Assembly: GCA_004213175.1 (NCBI GenBank) | Contig: SHAT01000014.1 | Coordinates: forward strand, 1 to 41,681 | Origin: Pseudomonadota bacterium | GTDB taxonomy: Bacteria; SAR324; NAC60-12 | Direction of reading: 5' to 3' | Length of the DNA stretch: 41,681 nt | Part shown: positions 34,635 through 41,681 of the stretch, in pieces | How positions within the stretch are numbered: position 1 is the first letter of the stretch | Layout of the letters: each line of letters begins with the position of its first letter | Translations under genes and position numbers: made by a program | The notes under the pieces: model-generated | The model's database searches: none | Seen by the model: the letters and a program-made list of their open reading frames with translations, nothing else | What the model was told of the DNA's origin: nothing

Positions 34635-35279
34635 ATGAAGAAATTGATAGTTGCATCTATTTTAATACCAATACTTGCAACAATCACAATTTTTCAATAT
34701 CAAACTTTTTTGACCAGCTATGCGGAATTTTTTACAGTCAATAATGCCAGTTCTGGAGCTGATGCGATAGTAATTCTCTCCGGAGGGAAAGCTACCAGAA
34801 TACCTCACGCCCTAAAACTTTTCGCTGATAATTATGCACCACGCATAGTGATGACAGATGAAAAAAAAATGAACGTACGTTTCGCACACCTTTTTTCAAC
34901 AAATGAGAAAATTGCGAAGGCGATGATTAATGAACTAAAATTGAATGTGCCGATCATCACAGTACCTTCTCTCAAAGGAGGGGCGACGTCTACTTTTGAC
35001 GAAGCTTACGATCTCAGGGTATTTAGTGAAAAAAAAGGTTTTAAACACTTGATTTTAGTTACAGATACGTTTCATACACGTAGAGCATATCATGCTTTTC
35101 AAAAGATATTTTCTGGTTCTGAGGTACGACTGGAAATATCTGCAGCACGTAATGATATTTTCAATGAATCAAATTGGTGGACTTCAGATAAAGGTATTTC
35201 GGCTTATGTTTTAGAAAGCATCAAATATCCTGTTTACTTGCTTTCATCCAAAAATGCCACCTTCATCCGTAATGACTAA
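34635..35279 (+). CDS. YdcF/ElyC-like DUF218 protein
   Basis: A 214-residue protein anchored by one N-terminal helix (about 4-22). The DUF218 domain follows: GADAIVILSGGKATRIPHALKLF near residue 41 and LVTDTFHTRRAYHAFQKIF near 138, both typical of the SanA/YdcF/ElyC group. These are envelope-associated proteins whose biochemical activity is mostly unknown; ElyC affects a late step of peptidoglycan precursor metabolism in E. coli. The stop shares a base with the next start (TAATG). Confidence 0.85.
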   Translation: MKKLIVASILIPILATITIFQYQTFLTSYAEFFTVNNASSGADAIVILSGGKATRIPHALKLFADNYAPRIVMTDEKKMNVRFAHLFSTNEKIAKAMINELKLNVPIITVPSLKGGATSTFDEAYDLRVFSEKKGFKHLILVTDTFHTRRAYHAFQKIFSGSEVRLEISAARNDIFNESNWWTSDKGISAYVLESIKYPVYLLSSKNATFIRND

Positions 35280-35716
35280 TGCCTAAAAACCCATTGAATA
35301 TCCGACCTTTTCAAAAAGAGGATGAGACTGCTGTAGTTGCACTCTGGAGAATCTGCGAACTAATTGTTCCTTGGAATAATCCTCATAAGGACATTGCCAG
35401 AAAGCTTAAAATTCAACCTGAATTATTTTTGGTCGGTATGCTAGACAGTTTATTGATCGCTTCTGTAATGGGAGGTTATGAAGGGCACAGGGGCTGGATT
35501 AATTATTTGGCAGTACATCCTAATTTTCAGGGTCTTGGTTACGGACAGAAAATGATGGAAAGTGTCGAATCAGAATTACGAAAAAGAGGATGCCCCAAAA
35601 TCAATTTGCAGATTCGCCATGGTAACGATAGAGTTATGGCTTTCTATCAGAAACTGGGATTTAAAGATGACAAAGCACTCAGCATGGGAAAGCGACTTGA
35701 AGAAGATCATAACTAA
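35279..35716 (+). CDS. GNAT family acetyltransferase, YpeA-like
   Basis: A 145-residue single-domain GNAT protein. The acetyl-CoA-binding motif A is LAVHPNFQGLGYGQKMMESVESELRKRG (about 78-105) and motif B is NDRVMAFYQKLGF. The N-terminal IRPFQKEDETAVVALWRICELIVPWNNPHKDI is the signature of the YpeA subgroup, whose substrate is not known. It overlaps the upstream DUF218 stop by one base and is probably co-translated with it. Confidence 0.9.
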   Translation: MPKNPLNIRPFQKEDETAVVALWRICELIVPWNNPHKDIARKLKIQPELFLVGMLDSLLIASVMGGYEGHRGWINYLAVHPNFQGLGYGQKMMESVESELRKRGCPKINLQIRHGNDRVMAFYQKLGFKDDKALSMGKRLEEDHN

Positions 35717-35762
35717 AATTAAATTCATGATTCTATAACTAAAACCACATCAAAAATGATTT

Positions 35763-36719
35763 ATGCCTGAATTGATGTTGATTATCATCTATATTCTTGG
35801 AGGACTGGTTCTTCTTTTTTTTGGAGCTGACTGGTTGGTAAAGGGCGCAACTTCTCTGGCATTGAACTTGGGGTTAAGTCCATTGATTGTCGGACTGACG
35901 GTTGTAGCACTGGGAACAAGTGTTCCGGAAGCTCTTGTCAGTGTAAAGTCCGCAATCGATCATCAGGGCGGAATTGCGATTGGAAATGTTGTTGGTTCTA
36001 ATATACTAAACATAGCACTGATTCTAGGTCTCTCTGCACTTTTCACCCCATTAAAAGTTGATTCACACTTAGTAAAAGCTGACGTTCCGCTTTTGGCAGG
36101 TGCGACATTTATGCTATTTGTTCTACTTGAAGATTTACATATTTCGCGCATGGAAGGTGCATTTTTACTGATGTGTATTGCGGGTTATATTACCGGCAAT
36201 ATCATGACAGTCAAGAGAACAACTCCGGAAGAGAACAAAATTGAGGGGCTAGATATTCCGGAGACGCCAGACAAAAATATTTTGCGCGTTATTGCTTTAC
36301 TAATTGTAGGAATTATAACCTTAGGATTCGGTGCAAATTTTCTTGTTACAGGAGCAGTAGATCTTGCCAGAATCTGGGGGTTAAGTGAAGCTTTAATCGG
36401 CCTTACTATTGTCTCAATCGGCACAGGCACTCCAGAATTAGCAACAGCACTGATGGCAGCTTACAGAAAGAGTTCGGATCTTGCAATCGGGAATGCGGTG
36501 GGTTCAAATCTTTTCAACATTATGTTTGTGCTAGGGCTTGCTGCACTCGTTGCACCTCTGGACGCCAAAGGGATTAACTCCTCAGACCTTTATGTGATGC
36601 TTGCTGTTACGATCCTACTCCTTCCTACAGTAAAGACAGGCCTTGTTCTAGATCGAAAAGAGGGTTTTCTGTTTCTTGCAATTTATACTGGTTACCTCTA
36701 TTATTTATGGCCTGCTTGA
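35763..36719 (+). CDS. Calcium/sodium antiporter, YrbG type
   Basis: Inner-membrane cation exchanger of 318 residues with about ten helices in two inverted halves. The alpha-repeats are GLTVVALGTSVPEALVSV (Glu56) with GNVVGSNILNIALILG, and GLTIVSIGTGTPELATAL with GNAVGSNLFNIMFVLG; the acidic and Asn residues in these form the Ca2+/Na+ site. The two halves are joined by a short polar loop (about 152-172). Members exchange Ca2+ for Na+ or, for YrbG itself, have an uncertain ion preference. It ends the plus-strand run; no good terminator follows. Confidence 0.93.
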   Translation: MPELMLIIIYILGGLVLLFFGADWLVKGATSLALNLGLSPLIVGLTVVALGTSVPEALVSVKSAIDHQGGIAIGNVVGSNILNIALILGLSALFTPLKVDSHLVKADVPLLAGATFMLFVLLEDLHISRMEGAFLLMCIAGYITGNIMTVKRTTPEENKIEGLDIPETPDKNILRVIALLIVGIITLGFGANFLVTGAVDLARIWGLSEALIGLTIVSIGTGTPELATALMAAYRKSSDLAIGNAVGSNLFNIMFVLGLAALVAPLDAKGINSSDLYVMLAVTILLLPTVKTGLVLDRKEGFLFLAIYTGYLYYLWPA

Positions 36720-36899
36720 GTTAGAAATTATTCCTCTTTCAAATTATAGAGAGATCTGTTTATAACTCCTGAAAAATTTTTTCGAGGAAATCGATAACCA
36801 TTGGCAGCTGAAAAACCTTATACCATTTATATTTCTATTTACGGTCTAAATAACAAATTATAAGATTGTTTCATTTATAGATTAATTTTCAAAATATTT

Positions 36900-38204
36900 T
36901 TAATTGCTACTTCTATATAGACTGTTCAGTGCCTGATCCAGATCGGCAATAAGATCCTCCAAGCATTCAATTCCAACCGAAAGTCGAATAACTTCAGCAC
37001 CGGCACCCGCTTCAATAAGTTGTTCCTCAGATAGTTGTCTGTGAGTAGTTGAAGCAGGATGGAGAATCAGTGAGTGGGTATCACCAAGATTTGCAACATG
37101 ACTAAATAGTTCGACCATTTCCAGCATTTTTATACCACTCTCATATCCACCTTTTACACCAAAAGTAAAAACAGAACCCGTGCCAGCAGGCAAATATTTT
37201 TTTCCAAGTTCATAATAAGGGCTTGATCTAAGTCCAGCATGAGAAACCCATTCAACGTTTGGATGTTTTTCAAGAAATTGTGCAACTGCCAAAGCATTTG
37301 AACAGTGCCTTTCAATTCGCAAAGGCAGTGTTTCGATACCGTTTAGCGTTATCCAGGCATTCATAGGAGATTGTGAACAACCCAAATCACGCAGACTAAT
37401 GGCATGGCTGTACATAGTATAAGCTAGGTCACCAAATGTTTCCGCAAAAGTGAGTCCATTATATTCCGGAGAAGGCTCACTCAAACTTGGATATTTAGAA
37501 TTTCCCAGCCAGGCGAATTTGCCTGAATCTATTACAACTCCTCCAAGTGCATTTCCTTGTCCGGACAAAAACTTTGTCGTAGAATGCACAACTATATCTG
37601 CCCCCCATTCAAATGGCTGACTCAAATATGGTGTAGCCATTGTATTGTCAACGACTAATGGGACACCTGCTTCGTTTGCAACTTTAGCAATTGCTTCCAG
37701 ATCAATCACCACTCCACCCGGATTAGCCAGATTTTCTACAAATATTGCCCGAGTTTTTTCTGTGACTGCCCTATGAAAATCTTCCGGATTGTCTGCATCC
37801 ACAAAGACTGCACTCCAACCAAATTTACGATAGCTTTTTCCCATCAAGTTAATCGTTCCACCGTAAAGCTTGTTAGCAACAATCACCTCCATTCCTGGTG
37901 CCATTAGGGGAAAAAGGGCTAGCGTTTCAGCAGCGTGTCCAGAAGAAGTAACTGTTCCTCCTCTACCTCCTTCCAGTGTCGCAAGTTTTTCTTCCAATGC
38001 TGCTACAGTTGGATTACTTAGACGAGAATAAATAAATCCGGGTGCCTGTAGGTTAAAAAGTGAAGCAGCATGATCTGCATCATCAAACACATATGAGGAA
38101 GTTTGATAAATTGGGAAACATCGCGCTCCTGTTGTCGGATCAGGGGCCGTTCCAGCATGAACAGCCAGTGTATTAAACCCATATTGTGGATGCAGTTTTT
38201 TCAT
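36900..38204 (-). CDS. metY: O-acetylhomoserine aminocarboxypropyltransferase (sulfhydrylase)
   Basis: PLP enzyme of 434 residues that makes homocysteine from O-acetylhomoserine and sulfide, a direct route into methionine. The PLP-binding Lys211 lies in VVHSTTKFLSGQGNALGG; SSGHAAETLAL (about 87-97), DNTMATPYLSQPFEWGAD and HPASTTHRQLSEEQ near the C-terminus are conserved in MetY rather than in the shorter MetB/MetC. The ATG overlaps the upstream stop (ATGA) and has GGAGG six bases before it. It provides homocysteine, which connects to ahcY at 31707, although the genes are in different operons. Confidence 0.94.
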   Translation of the reverse strand: MKKLHPQYGFNTLAVHAGTAPDPTTGARCFPIYQTSSYVFDDADHAASLFNLQAPGFIYSRLSNPTVAALEEKLATLEGGRGGTVTSSGHAAETLALFPLMAPGMEVIVANKLYGGTINLMGKSYRKFGWSAVFVDADNPEDFHRAVTEKTRAIFVENLANPGGVVIDLEAIAKVANEAGVPLVVDNTMATPYLSQPFEWGADIVVHSTTKFLSGQGNALGGVVIDSGKFAWLGNSKYPSLSEPSPEYNGLTFAETFGDLAYTMYSHAISLRDLGCSQSPMNAWITLNGIETLPLRIERHCSNALAVAQFLEKHPNVEWVSHAGLRSSPYYELGKKYLPAGTGSVFTFGVKGGYESGIKMLEMVELFSHVANLGDTHSLILHPASTTHRQLSEEQLIEAGAGAEVIRLSVGIECLEDLIADLDQALNSLYRSSN

Positions 38205-38701
38205 TTAAGCCTCCGCCTAGAGTTGCTGATAACTCCTGTGTTAATTCCGCCCCACCCAAGTTCACCAAAAAGTCTGGCATATTCTATTTTAGGGCAGCGA
38301 TTCATCACTACCTGCAAACCTGCTTTTTCTGCAAGTTGAGCCGCATTATTGTTAAAAATTTCCAGTTGCATCCAAAAAACTTTCGCGCCAATCTTGATTG
38401 CATCTTCAACCAGTTCATGAGCTTCATGTTCAGGTCGGAACATGTCCACCATGTCTACAGTTCCTGATATAGAGGCTAGATCCCCAAACACTTTTTCACC
38501 ACATATTTCTTTTTCCTTTGTATTAGGATTAACTGGAATCACCTTGTAACCTTTTTGCAGGAGATATTTCATGACAAAATTACTGGGGCGGTTCCAAGTC
38601 GCACTCGCTCCAACCATTGCGATGCTGTTTACATTATTAAGGATTTCACGAATGTGGGAATCACGATATGAACTGTGATCAATAAAAGTAGATGAGGGCA
38701 T
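38201..38701 (-). CDS. CoA-binding protein, YccU-like
   Basis: A 166-residue protein with a single Rossmann-like CoA-binding domain: NSIAMVGASATWNRPSNFVMKYLLQKGYKVIPVNPN near residue 27, VDMVDMFRPEHEAHELVEDAI near 82, and LQVVMNRCPKIEYARLFGELGW at the end. It resembles the CoA-binding domain of succinyl-CoA synthetase but lacks the catalytic parts. In bacteria it is often next to O-acetylhomoserine sulfhydrylase, as here with a four-base overlap, so a role linked to acyl-CoA or acyl-homoserine supply is plausible but unproven. Confidence 0.88.
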   Translation of the reverse strand: MPSSTFIDHSSYRDSHIREILNNVNSIAMVGASATWNRPSNFVMKYLLQKGYKVIPVNPNTKEKEICGEKVFGDLASISGTVDMVDMFRPEHEAHELVEDAIKIGAKVFWMQLEIFNNNAAQLAEKAGLQVVMNRCPKIEYARLFGELGWGGINTGVISNSRRRLK

Positions 38702-38752
38702 GATAATAATCTTAAAATATGTTGAGTGGATTTATTAGCTCACTTTAACAGA

Positions 38753-38790
38753 ATTTTATTCAGCCCTGCAAGCAAATTCAATGATCATTG
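38753..38790 (-). promoter_or_regulatory. Promoter and palindrome of the CoA-binding/metY operon
   Basis: Minus strand: -35 TTGAAT (38776-38781), 17 bases, -10 TAAAAT (38753-38758). The perfect 12-base palindrome CAATGATCATTG (38779-38790) overlaps the -35. Transcription would start near 38746, about 45 bases before the CoA-binding gene. The palindrome is a candidate operator. Confidence 0.42.
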
Positions 38791-38835
38791 TGAGTCAATC
38801 ATTCTCAATGTGAAAAGCTGTATAATTGTACGATT

Positions 38836-40254
38836 TCATCCAGAGTTAGATCGACGAGTTATTGCGGAAGAAAATAATTTCATCCATTCCGTACTCAAAT
38901 TCACTTTAGGCACATAAATCCGCCCTTTTTTCTCAGTCACTGATACTTCTTTCAATCCTGAGCCAGCTAGTTGTGCACAACCAATAGCTGTCAATTCGGG
39001 GTGACTCATAACTTGGATACTGCGTCCTAATACATCAGACAGAAACTGACATATGTAGGAGTTATTAGATAAACCTCCATCAATAGTAATTTCTTGTCCA
39101 ATAGATACTCTTTTGTCCATGGCAAATATAACCTCAGCAATGCGCAGAGCCACGCCTTCCAATACTGCCTGCACCATATCCAATGGACCAGTATCAAGTG
39201 TCATACCTTCAAAACAGGCTCTCGAATCTCGCTGCCAATGAGGACAAGCCAATCCGGATAGTGCAGGAACAAAAATCAACCCTCGATCTATTGCCGCTGG
39301 AGTATCAAAAGCATTGATTTCCTTATACTCGGAAAATAATCCTAACCCTCGCGCCCAATTCACCGCAGATGCCGCATTGTAAACACCTCCGTCCAATGCA
39401 TAAATAGGTCTTTCACTCCCTAAACGCCAGGCAACTGTCGGCAACAATCCATTTGGATCATTCATTTCTGGAGAATTTCCATTAATGACCAGAGCAAATG
39501 CTCCTGTACCAAGTGTGATTTTAACATCACCAACATTTCGACAACCATGCCCATATAGTGATGCCTGTTGATCAACAACACTGGCTCGAAGAGGTATATT
39601 CCTACCTTTTACTTTCAACTCACCATATTCATCTTGTGTGGACAATATTTCAGGTAATGTATCTTTCGGCACACCAAATAAATTGCACAGTTTATCATCC
39701 CATTGCATTGTTTTAAGATTCATTAAAGAGGTACGAGATGCGGTTGTAACATCAGTAACAAATCGGCCAACCAGATTCTGCAAAAAAAACGCATCGGTTG
39801 TACCAAGTGCCAACCTTTTTTTACCCAATAGTTCTTTTGCTTCTGGAACATTTTCTAAAATCCACGCCAACTTTGAAGCTGAAAAATATGGATCCAAGGG
39901 TAGTCCAGTCAAAGCTTTCACTTGTTCTTCATGTCCGTCTTTTTTTAATTTATTTGTTATGTTTGTGGTTCTATTGTCTTGCCAAACGATGACAGGACTA
40001 ATAGGTTCTCCAGTCTTTTTATCCCATGCAAGACAACTTTCACCTTGATTGTCAAGACCCAGAGCATCTGCACTTTCCAATGCATCACAGCAAGTCAAAA
40101 TATTTTTCAACAATTCTCGTGGGTCGTGCTCCACCCAACCGGATACTGGATAAAATTGCTTGTGCGTTAACGTGGCAAAAACCTCAGCCTTACCATCAGA
40201 CAACATCAAAGCACGAGAACTGGTGGTTCCTTGATCAATGGCACCGAGTTTCAT
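38836..40254 (-). CDS. FGGY-family kinase, glycerol-kinase-like
   Basis: A 472-residue cytoplasmic sugar/polyol kinase. DQGTTSSRAL (7-16) is the phosphate-binding start, WQDNRTT (91-97), TGLPLDPYFSASKLAW (116-131), TDVTTASRTSL (167-177), VVDQQASLYGHG (227-237, catalytic Asp228) and TLGTGAFAL (248-256) all follow glycerol kinase. One glycerol ligand is changed: the GlpK motif NQRET reads NQGES (69-73), so Gly71 replaces the Arg that contacts the C1 hydroxyl. Trp91, Tyr123, Asp228 and Phe253 are kept. The substrate may therefore be glycerol or a related polyol. It lies 13 bases after the flavoprotein gene in a GlpA/GlpB/GlpK-like operon. Confidence 0.88.
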   Translation of the reverse strand: MKLGAIDQGTTSSRALMLSDGKAEVFATLTHKQFYPVSGWVEHDPRELLKNILTCCDALESADALGLDNQGESCLAWDKKTGEPISPVIVWQDNRTTNITNKLKKDGHEEQVKALTGLPLDPYFSASKLAWILENVPEAKELLGKKRLALGTTDAFFLQNLVGRFVTDVTTASRTSLMNLKTMQWDDKLCNLFGVPKDTLPEILSTQDEYGELKVKGRNIPLRASVVDQQASLYGHGCRNVGDVKITLGTGAFALVINGNSPEMNDPNGLLPTVAWRLGSERPIYALDGGVYNAASAVNWARGLGLFSEYKEINAFDTPAAIDRGLIFVPALSGLACPHWQRDSRACFEGMTLDTGPLDMVQAVLEGVALRIAEVIFAMDKRVSIGQEITIDGGLSNNSYICQFLSDVLGRSIQVMSHPELTAIGCAQLAGSGLKEVSVTEKKGRIYVPKVNLSTEWMKLFSSAITRRSNSG

Positions 40255-40267
40255 TTAAACCTTTTGA

Positions 40268-41326
40268 TTAATGGGAAAAAGATGGAAGTGTCCCTGCTAG
40301 ATCTTTGAAAATGTTTTTTGCAGTGGCTCGGCCTTGTTTCCAACATTGCCACGCAGCATAGACAGGATTAGGAAGATTTTCAGCAGTATAATAAATGGGA
40401 ACTTTAGCTTGATCCTGGGTTGGTTGTACCACATTTCCCGCCGCATAGTACACCGGATCAGAACATCTTCCAAATTCATCAACTTTAGGACTATTGGTTT
40501 TTGGATCAAACTCAAGGTGGCTGATACGCGCTAAGCTTGATTCTGGTAAGTACTGCCCAGTAAAAAGGACACCATCACAAACAATTTTTTTCATCTGACC
40601 GTTTCCATCTGAAATTTCAACTGCCTCAACACGCTCCTTGCCGAGAATCTTAACGATGCTCGTTTGCAATAATAAAGGTACCCCCAACCAACGTCCTAGC
40701 ATATAAATTGGCCATCTTACAGTCGAGTGAGCCTTTTCTTCCAACATTGAAACTGGTTGGATACCTGCATTGCGGCAAGTGAGCAGTGCAGAATAGCTGA
40801 CAATTTCAGTTCCAACAATAATCGGTCGGCGAAAGGGGATCAGGTTTTTTAGATAAATCATTGATTGAAGCGCGCCAGTGTTAAAAATACCCAAAGACCT
40901 ACTAGCTGAAACCATTCTGGCGGAGCATGGAGTCTCACGTATTCCGGTAGCCAGCAAAACACGTTTTGCTGTTAATTGCTTCCCTCCGTCTGGCGAGGTG
41001 ATACTTAGTTTCCCACCTGAAAATAACATCGTTACGGTAGTTTTCAACTTAATTATCACTCCGACATTTTGTGCCTCTTCGACCAGTTTTTTTGAGTATG
41101 TCGGACCGGTCAAGATTCTCTGAAATTCGCGAATACCAAACGGCGGATGTCCGCAATGTCTTGGAATTCCTCCTGCAACAGCTTCTCTCTCCAAAACAAC
41201 TACCCTTTGAATTCCAGATTTTTTCAAAGTAATTGCAGCTGAAAGGCCGGAAGGACCCGCACCTATAACAGCAACATCGATATTTTGTTTTTCAAGTATT
41301 TCATCCATTGGAAGTTCCAATGGCAA
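40268..41326 (-). CDS. FAD/NAD-dependent oxidoreductase, GlpB-like partner
   Basis: A 352-residue flavoprotein. The FAD motif VIGAGPSGLSAAITLKKSG starts at residue 20, a second nucleotide-binding segment is RRPIIVGTEIVSYSALL near 188, and the C-terminal region has a GNVVQPTQDQ loop near 303. CGHPPFGIREFQRILTGPTY (57-76) contains the redox-type Cys and is typical of the pyridine nucleotide oxidoreductases encoded next to GlpA-like dehydrogenases. It overlaps the end of the upstream gene (by 26 bases, or 8 if the ATG at 41308 is used). It probably passes electrons in a polyol-phosphate dehydrogenase complex. Confidence 0.85.
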   Translation of the reverse strand: MPLELPMDEILEKQNIDVAVIGAGPSGLSAAITLKKSGIQRVVVLEREAVAGGIPRHCGHPPFGIREFQRILTGPTYSKKLVEEAQNVGVIIKLKTTVTMLFSGGKLSITSPDGGKQLTAKRVLLATGIRETPCSARMVSASRSLGIFNTGALQSMIYLKNLIPFRRPIIVGTEIVSYSALLTCRNAGIQPVSMLEEKAHSTVRWPIYMLGRWLGVPLLLQTSIVKILGKERVEAVEISDGNGQMKKIVCDGVLFTGQYLPESSLARISHLEFDPKTNSPKVDEFGRCSDPVYYAAGNVVQPTQDQAKVPIYYTAENLPNPVYAAWQCWKQGRATAKNIFKDLAGTLPSFSH

Positions 41327-41681
41327 GAGATTCGGAAAATCTACCTTCGGTCAATTCGGCCAGGCGAGCCGAACAATAAAAACCTTGACAACGTCCCATG
41401 GTGGCTCTGGTTCTGCGTTTCAATCCACCTAAATTTGCGGCTGGCACTTGACTTTTAAGTGCTTCGTAAATTTCACGCTGAGTTACCATCTCACAATGAC
41501 AAACGATTTCGCCGTATCCTGAAGATTGCCAGTCGCGTGGGAGATGTTCTGCTAGATTAGGAACGAATGGGACAACAGGTCTCGATAGTTTTTTAAACTT
41601 TGCCCCTCGCTTTTCAAGAAGTTTTTGGACGTACTGAGCTAGACCGAGTGCTGCAGTCAACCCTGTGGAACGTATTCCTCC
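41301..41681 (-). CDS. GlpA-like FAD-dependent dehydrogenase, C-terminal part with BFD [2Fe-2S] domain (partial)
   Basis: The gene enters from the right edge; 126 C-terminal residues are visible, starting in frame with GGIRSTGLTAAL, a segment conserved in FAD-dependent glycerol-3-phosphate dehydrogenases of the GlpA type. The tail has CHCEMV and, about 40 residues later, CQGFYC, giving the C-x-C and C-x4-C ligands of a BFD-type [2Fe-2S] cluster (with GGLKRRTRATMGRCQG between them). With the flavoprotein and the FGGY kinase downstream, it forms a glycerol-type utilisation operon: phosphorylation by the kinase, then oxidation by the dehydrogenase. Confidence 0.85.
   Translation of the reverse strand, partial: GGIRSTGLTAALGLAQYVQKLLEKRGAKFKKLSRPVVPFVPNLAEHLPRDWQSSGYGEIVCHCEMVTQREIYEALKSQVPAANLGGLKRRTRATMGRCQGFYCSARLAELTEGRFSESLAIGTSNG

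Overview
This is an AT-rich (by eye), densely coded stretch of a free-living, respiring bacterial chromosome. There are no rRNA or tRNA genes, mobile elements or CRISPR arrays that I can see. The mix of an aa3-type cytochrome c oxidase cluster with two subunit III paralogues, TrmFO, a biotin-dependent acyl-CoA carboxylase, AmmeMemoRadiSam proteins and reductive pyrimidine catabolism suggests a Gram-negative, aerobic or microaerobic proteobacterium-like organism. A marine deltaproteobacterial or SAR324-type lineage would fit, but that placement is an impression from memory and needs phylogeny.

Layout. 1-429: 5' end of a carboxylase alpha subunit (minus). 741-2072: trmFO (minus). 2544-7125: a minus-strand operon encoding a CuA-bearing subunit II, a divergent heme-copper subunit I and a CcoI-type copper ATPase. 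7594-8277: a divergent TauE/SafE-like membrane protein (plus). 8451-11158: an AmmeMemoRadiSam radical SAM enzyme facing a Memo-AMP nucleosidase pair. 11550-20551: one long minus-strand operon for pyrimidine uptake and reductive degradation (beta-ureidopropionase, PreT, PreA, dihydropyrimidinase, ABC ATPase, two permeases, binding protein), closed by a strong terminator at 11491-11530. 20819-27345: plus-strand heme O synthase and aa3 oxidase cluster with two very small membrane proteins and an L,D-transpeptidase. 27412-28934: minus-strand heme A synthase and DUF420. 29268-31174: a 65-residue orphan protein and an orphan sensor kinase. 31707-36719: plus-strand S-adenosylhomocysteinase, a lipoprotein, 5-formyl-THF cyclo-ligase, a YdcF-like protein, a GNAT acetyltransferase and a Ca2+/Na+ antiporter. 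36900-38701: CoA-binding protein and MetY (minus). 38836-41681: FGGY kinase with two GlpA/GlpB-like flavoproteins (minus).

How it works together. CtaB, CtaA and DUF420 serve the A-type oxidase at 21939-26090. The second heme-copper enzyme (4938-7125) is not an ordinary oxidase. Its subunit I has Glu263 where oxidases carry the cross-linked Tyr, and Met401 where a low-spin heme His is expected. Its subunit II keeps an intact CuA site. This looks like a nitric oxide reductase derived from B-type oxidases (sNOR/NorSY-like), packaged with its own copper supply, and is the most interesting object here. The pyrimidine operon is the second: a whole pathway plus a dedicated NMT1/THI5-type importer in one transcript.

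Several promoters read by eye (pydC, ctaA, amn, the CoA-binding/metY operon) have an inverted repeat lying on the -35 box, giving concrete operator candidates. All functional statements are from sequence reading only; no database search was run.
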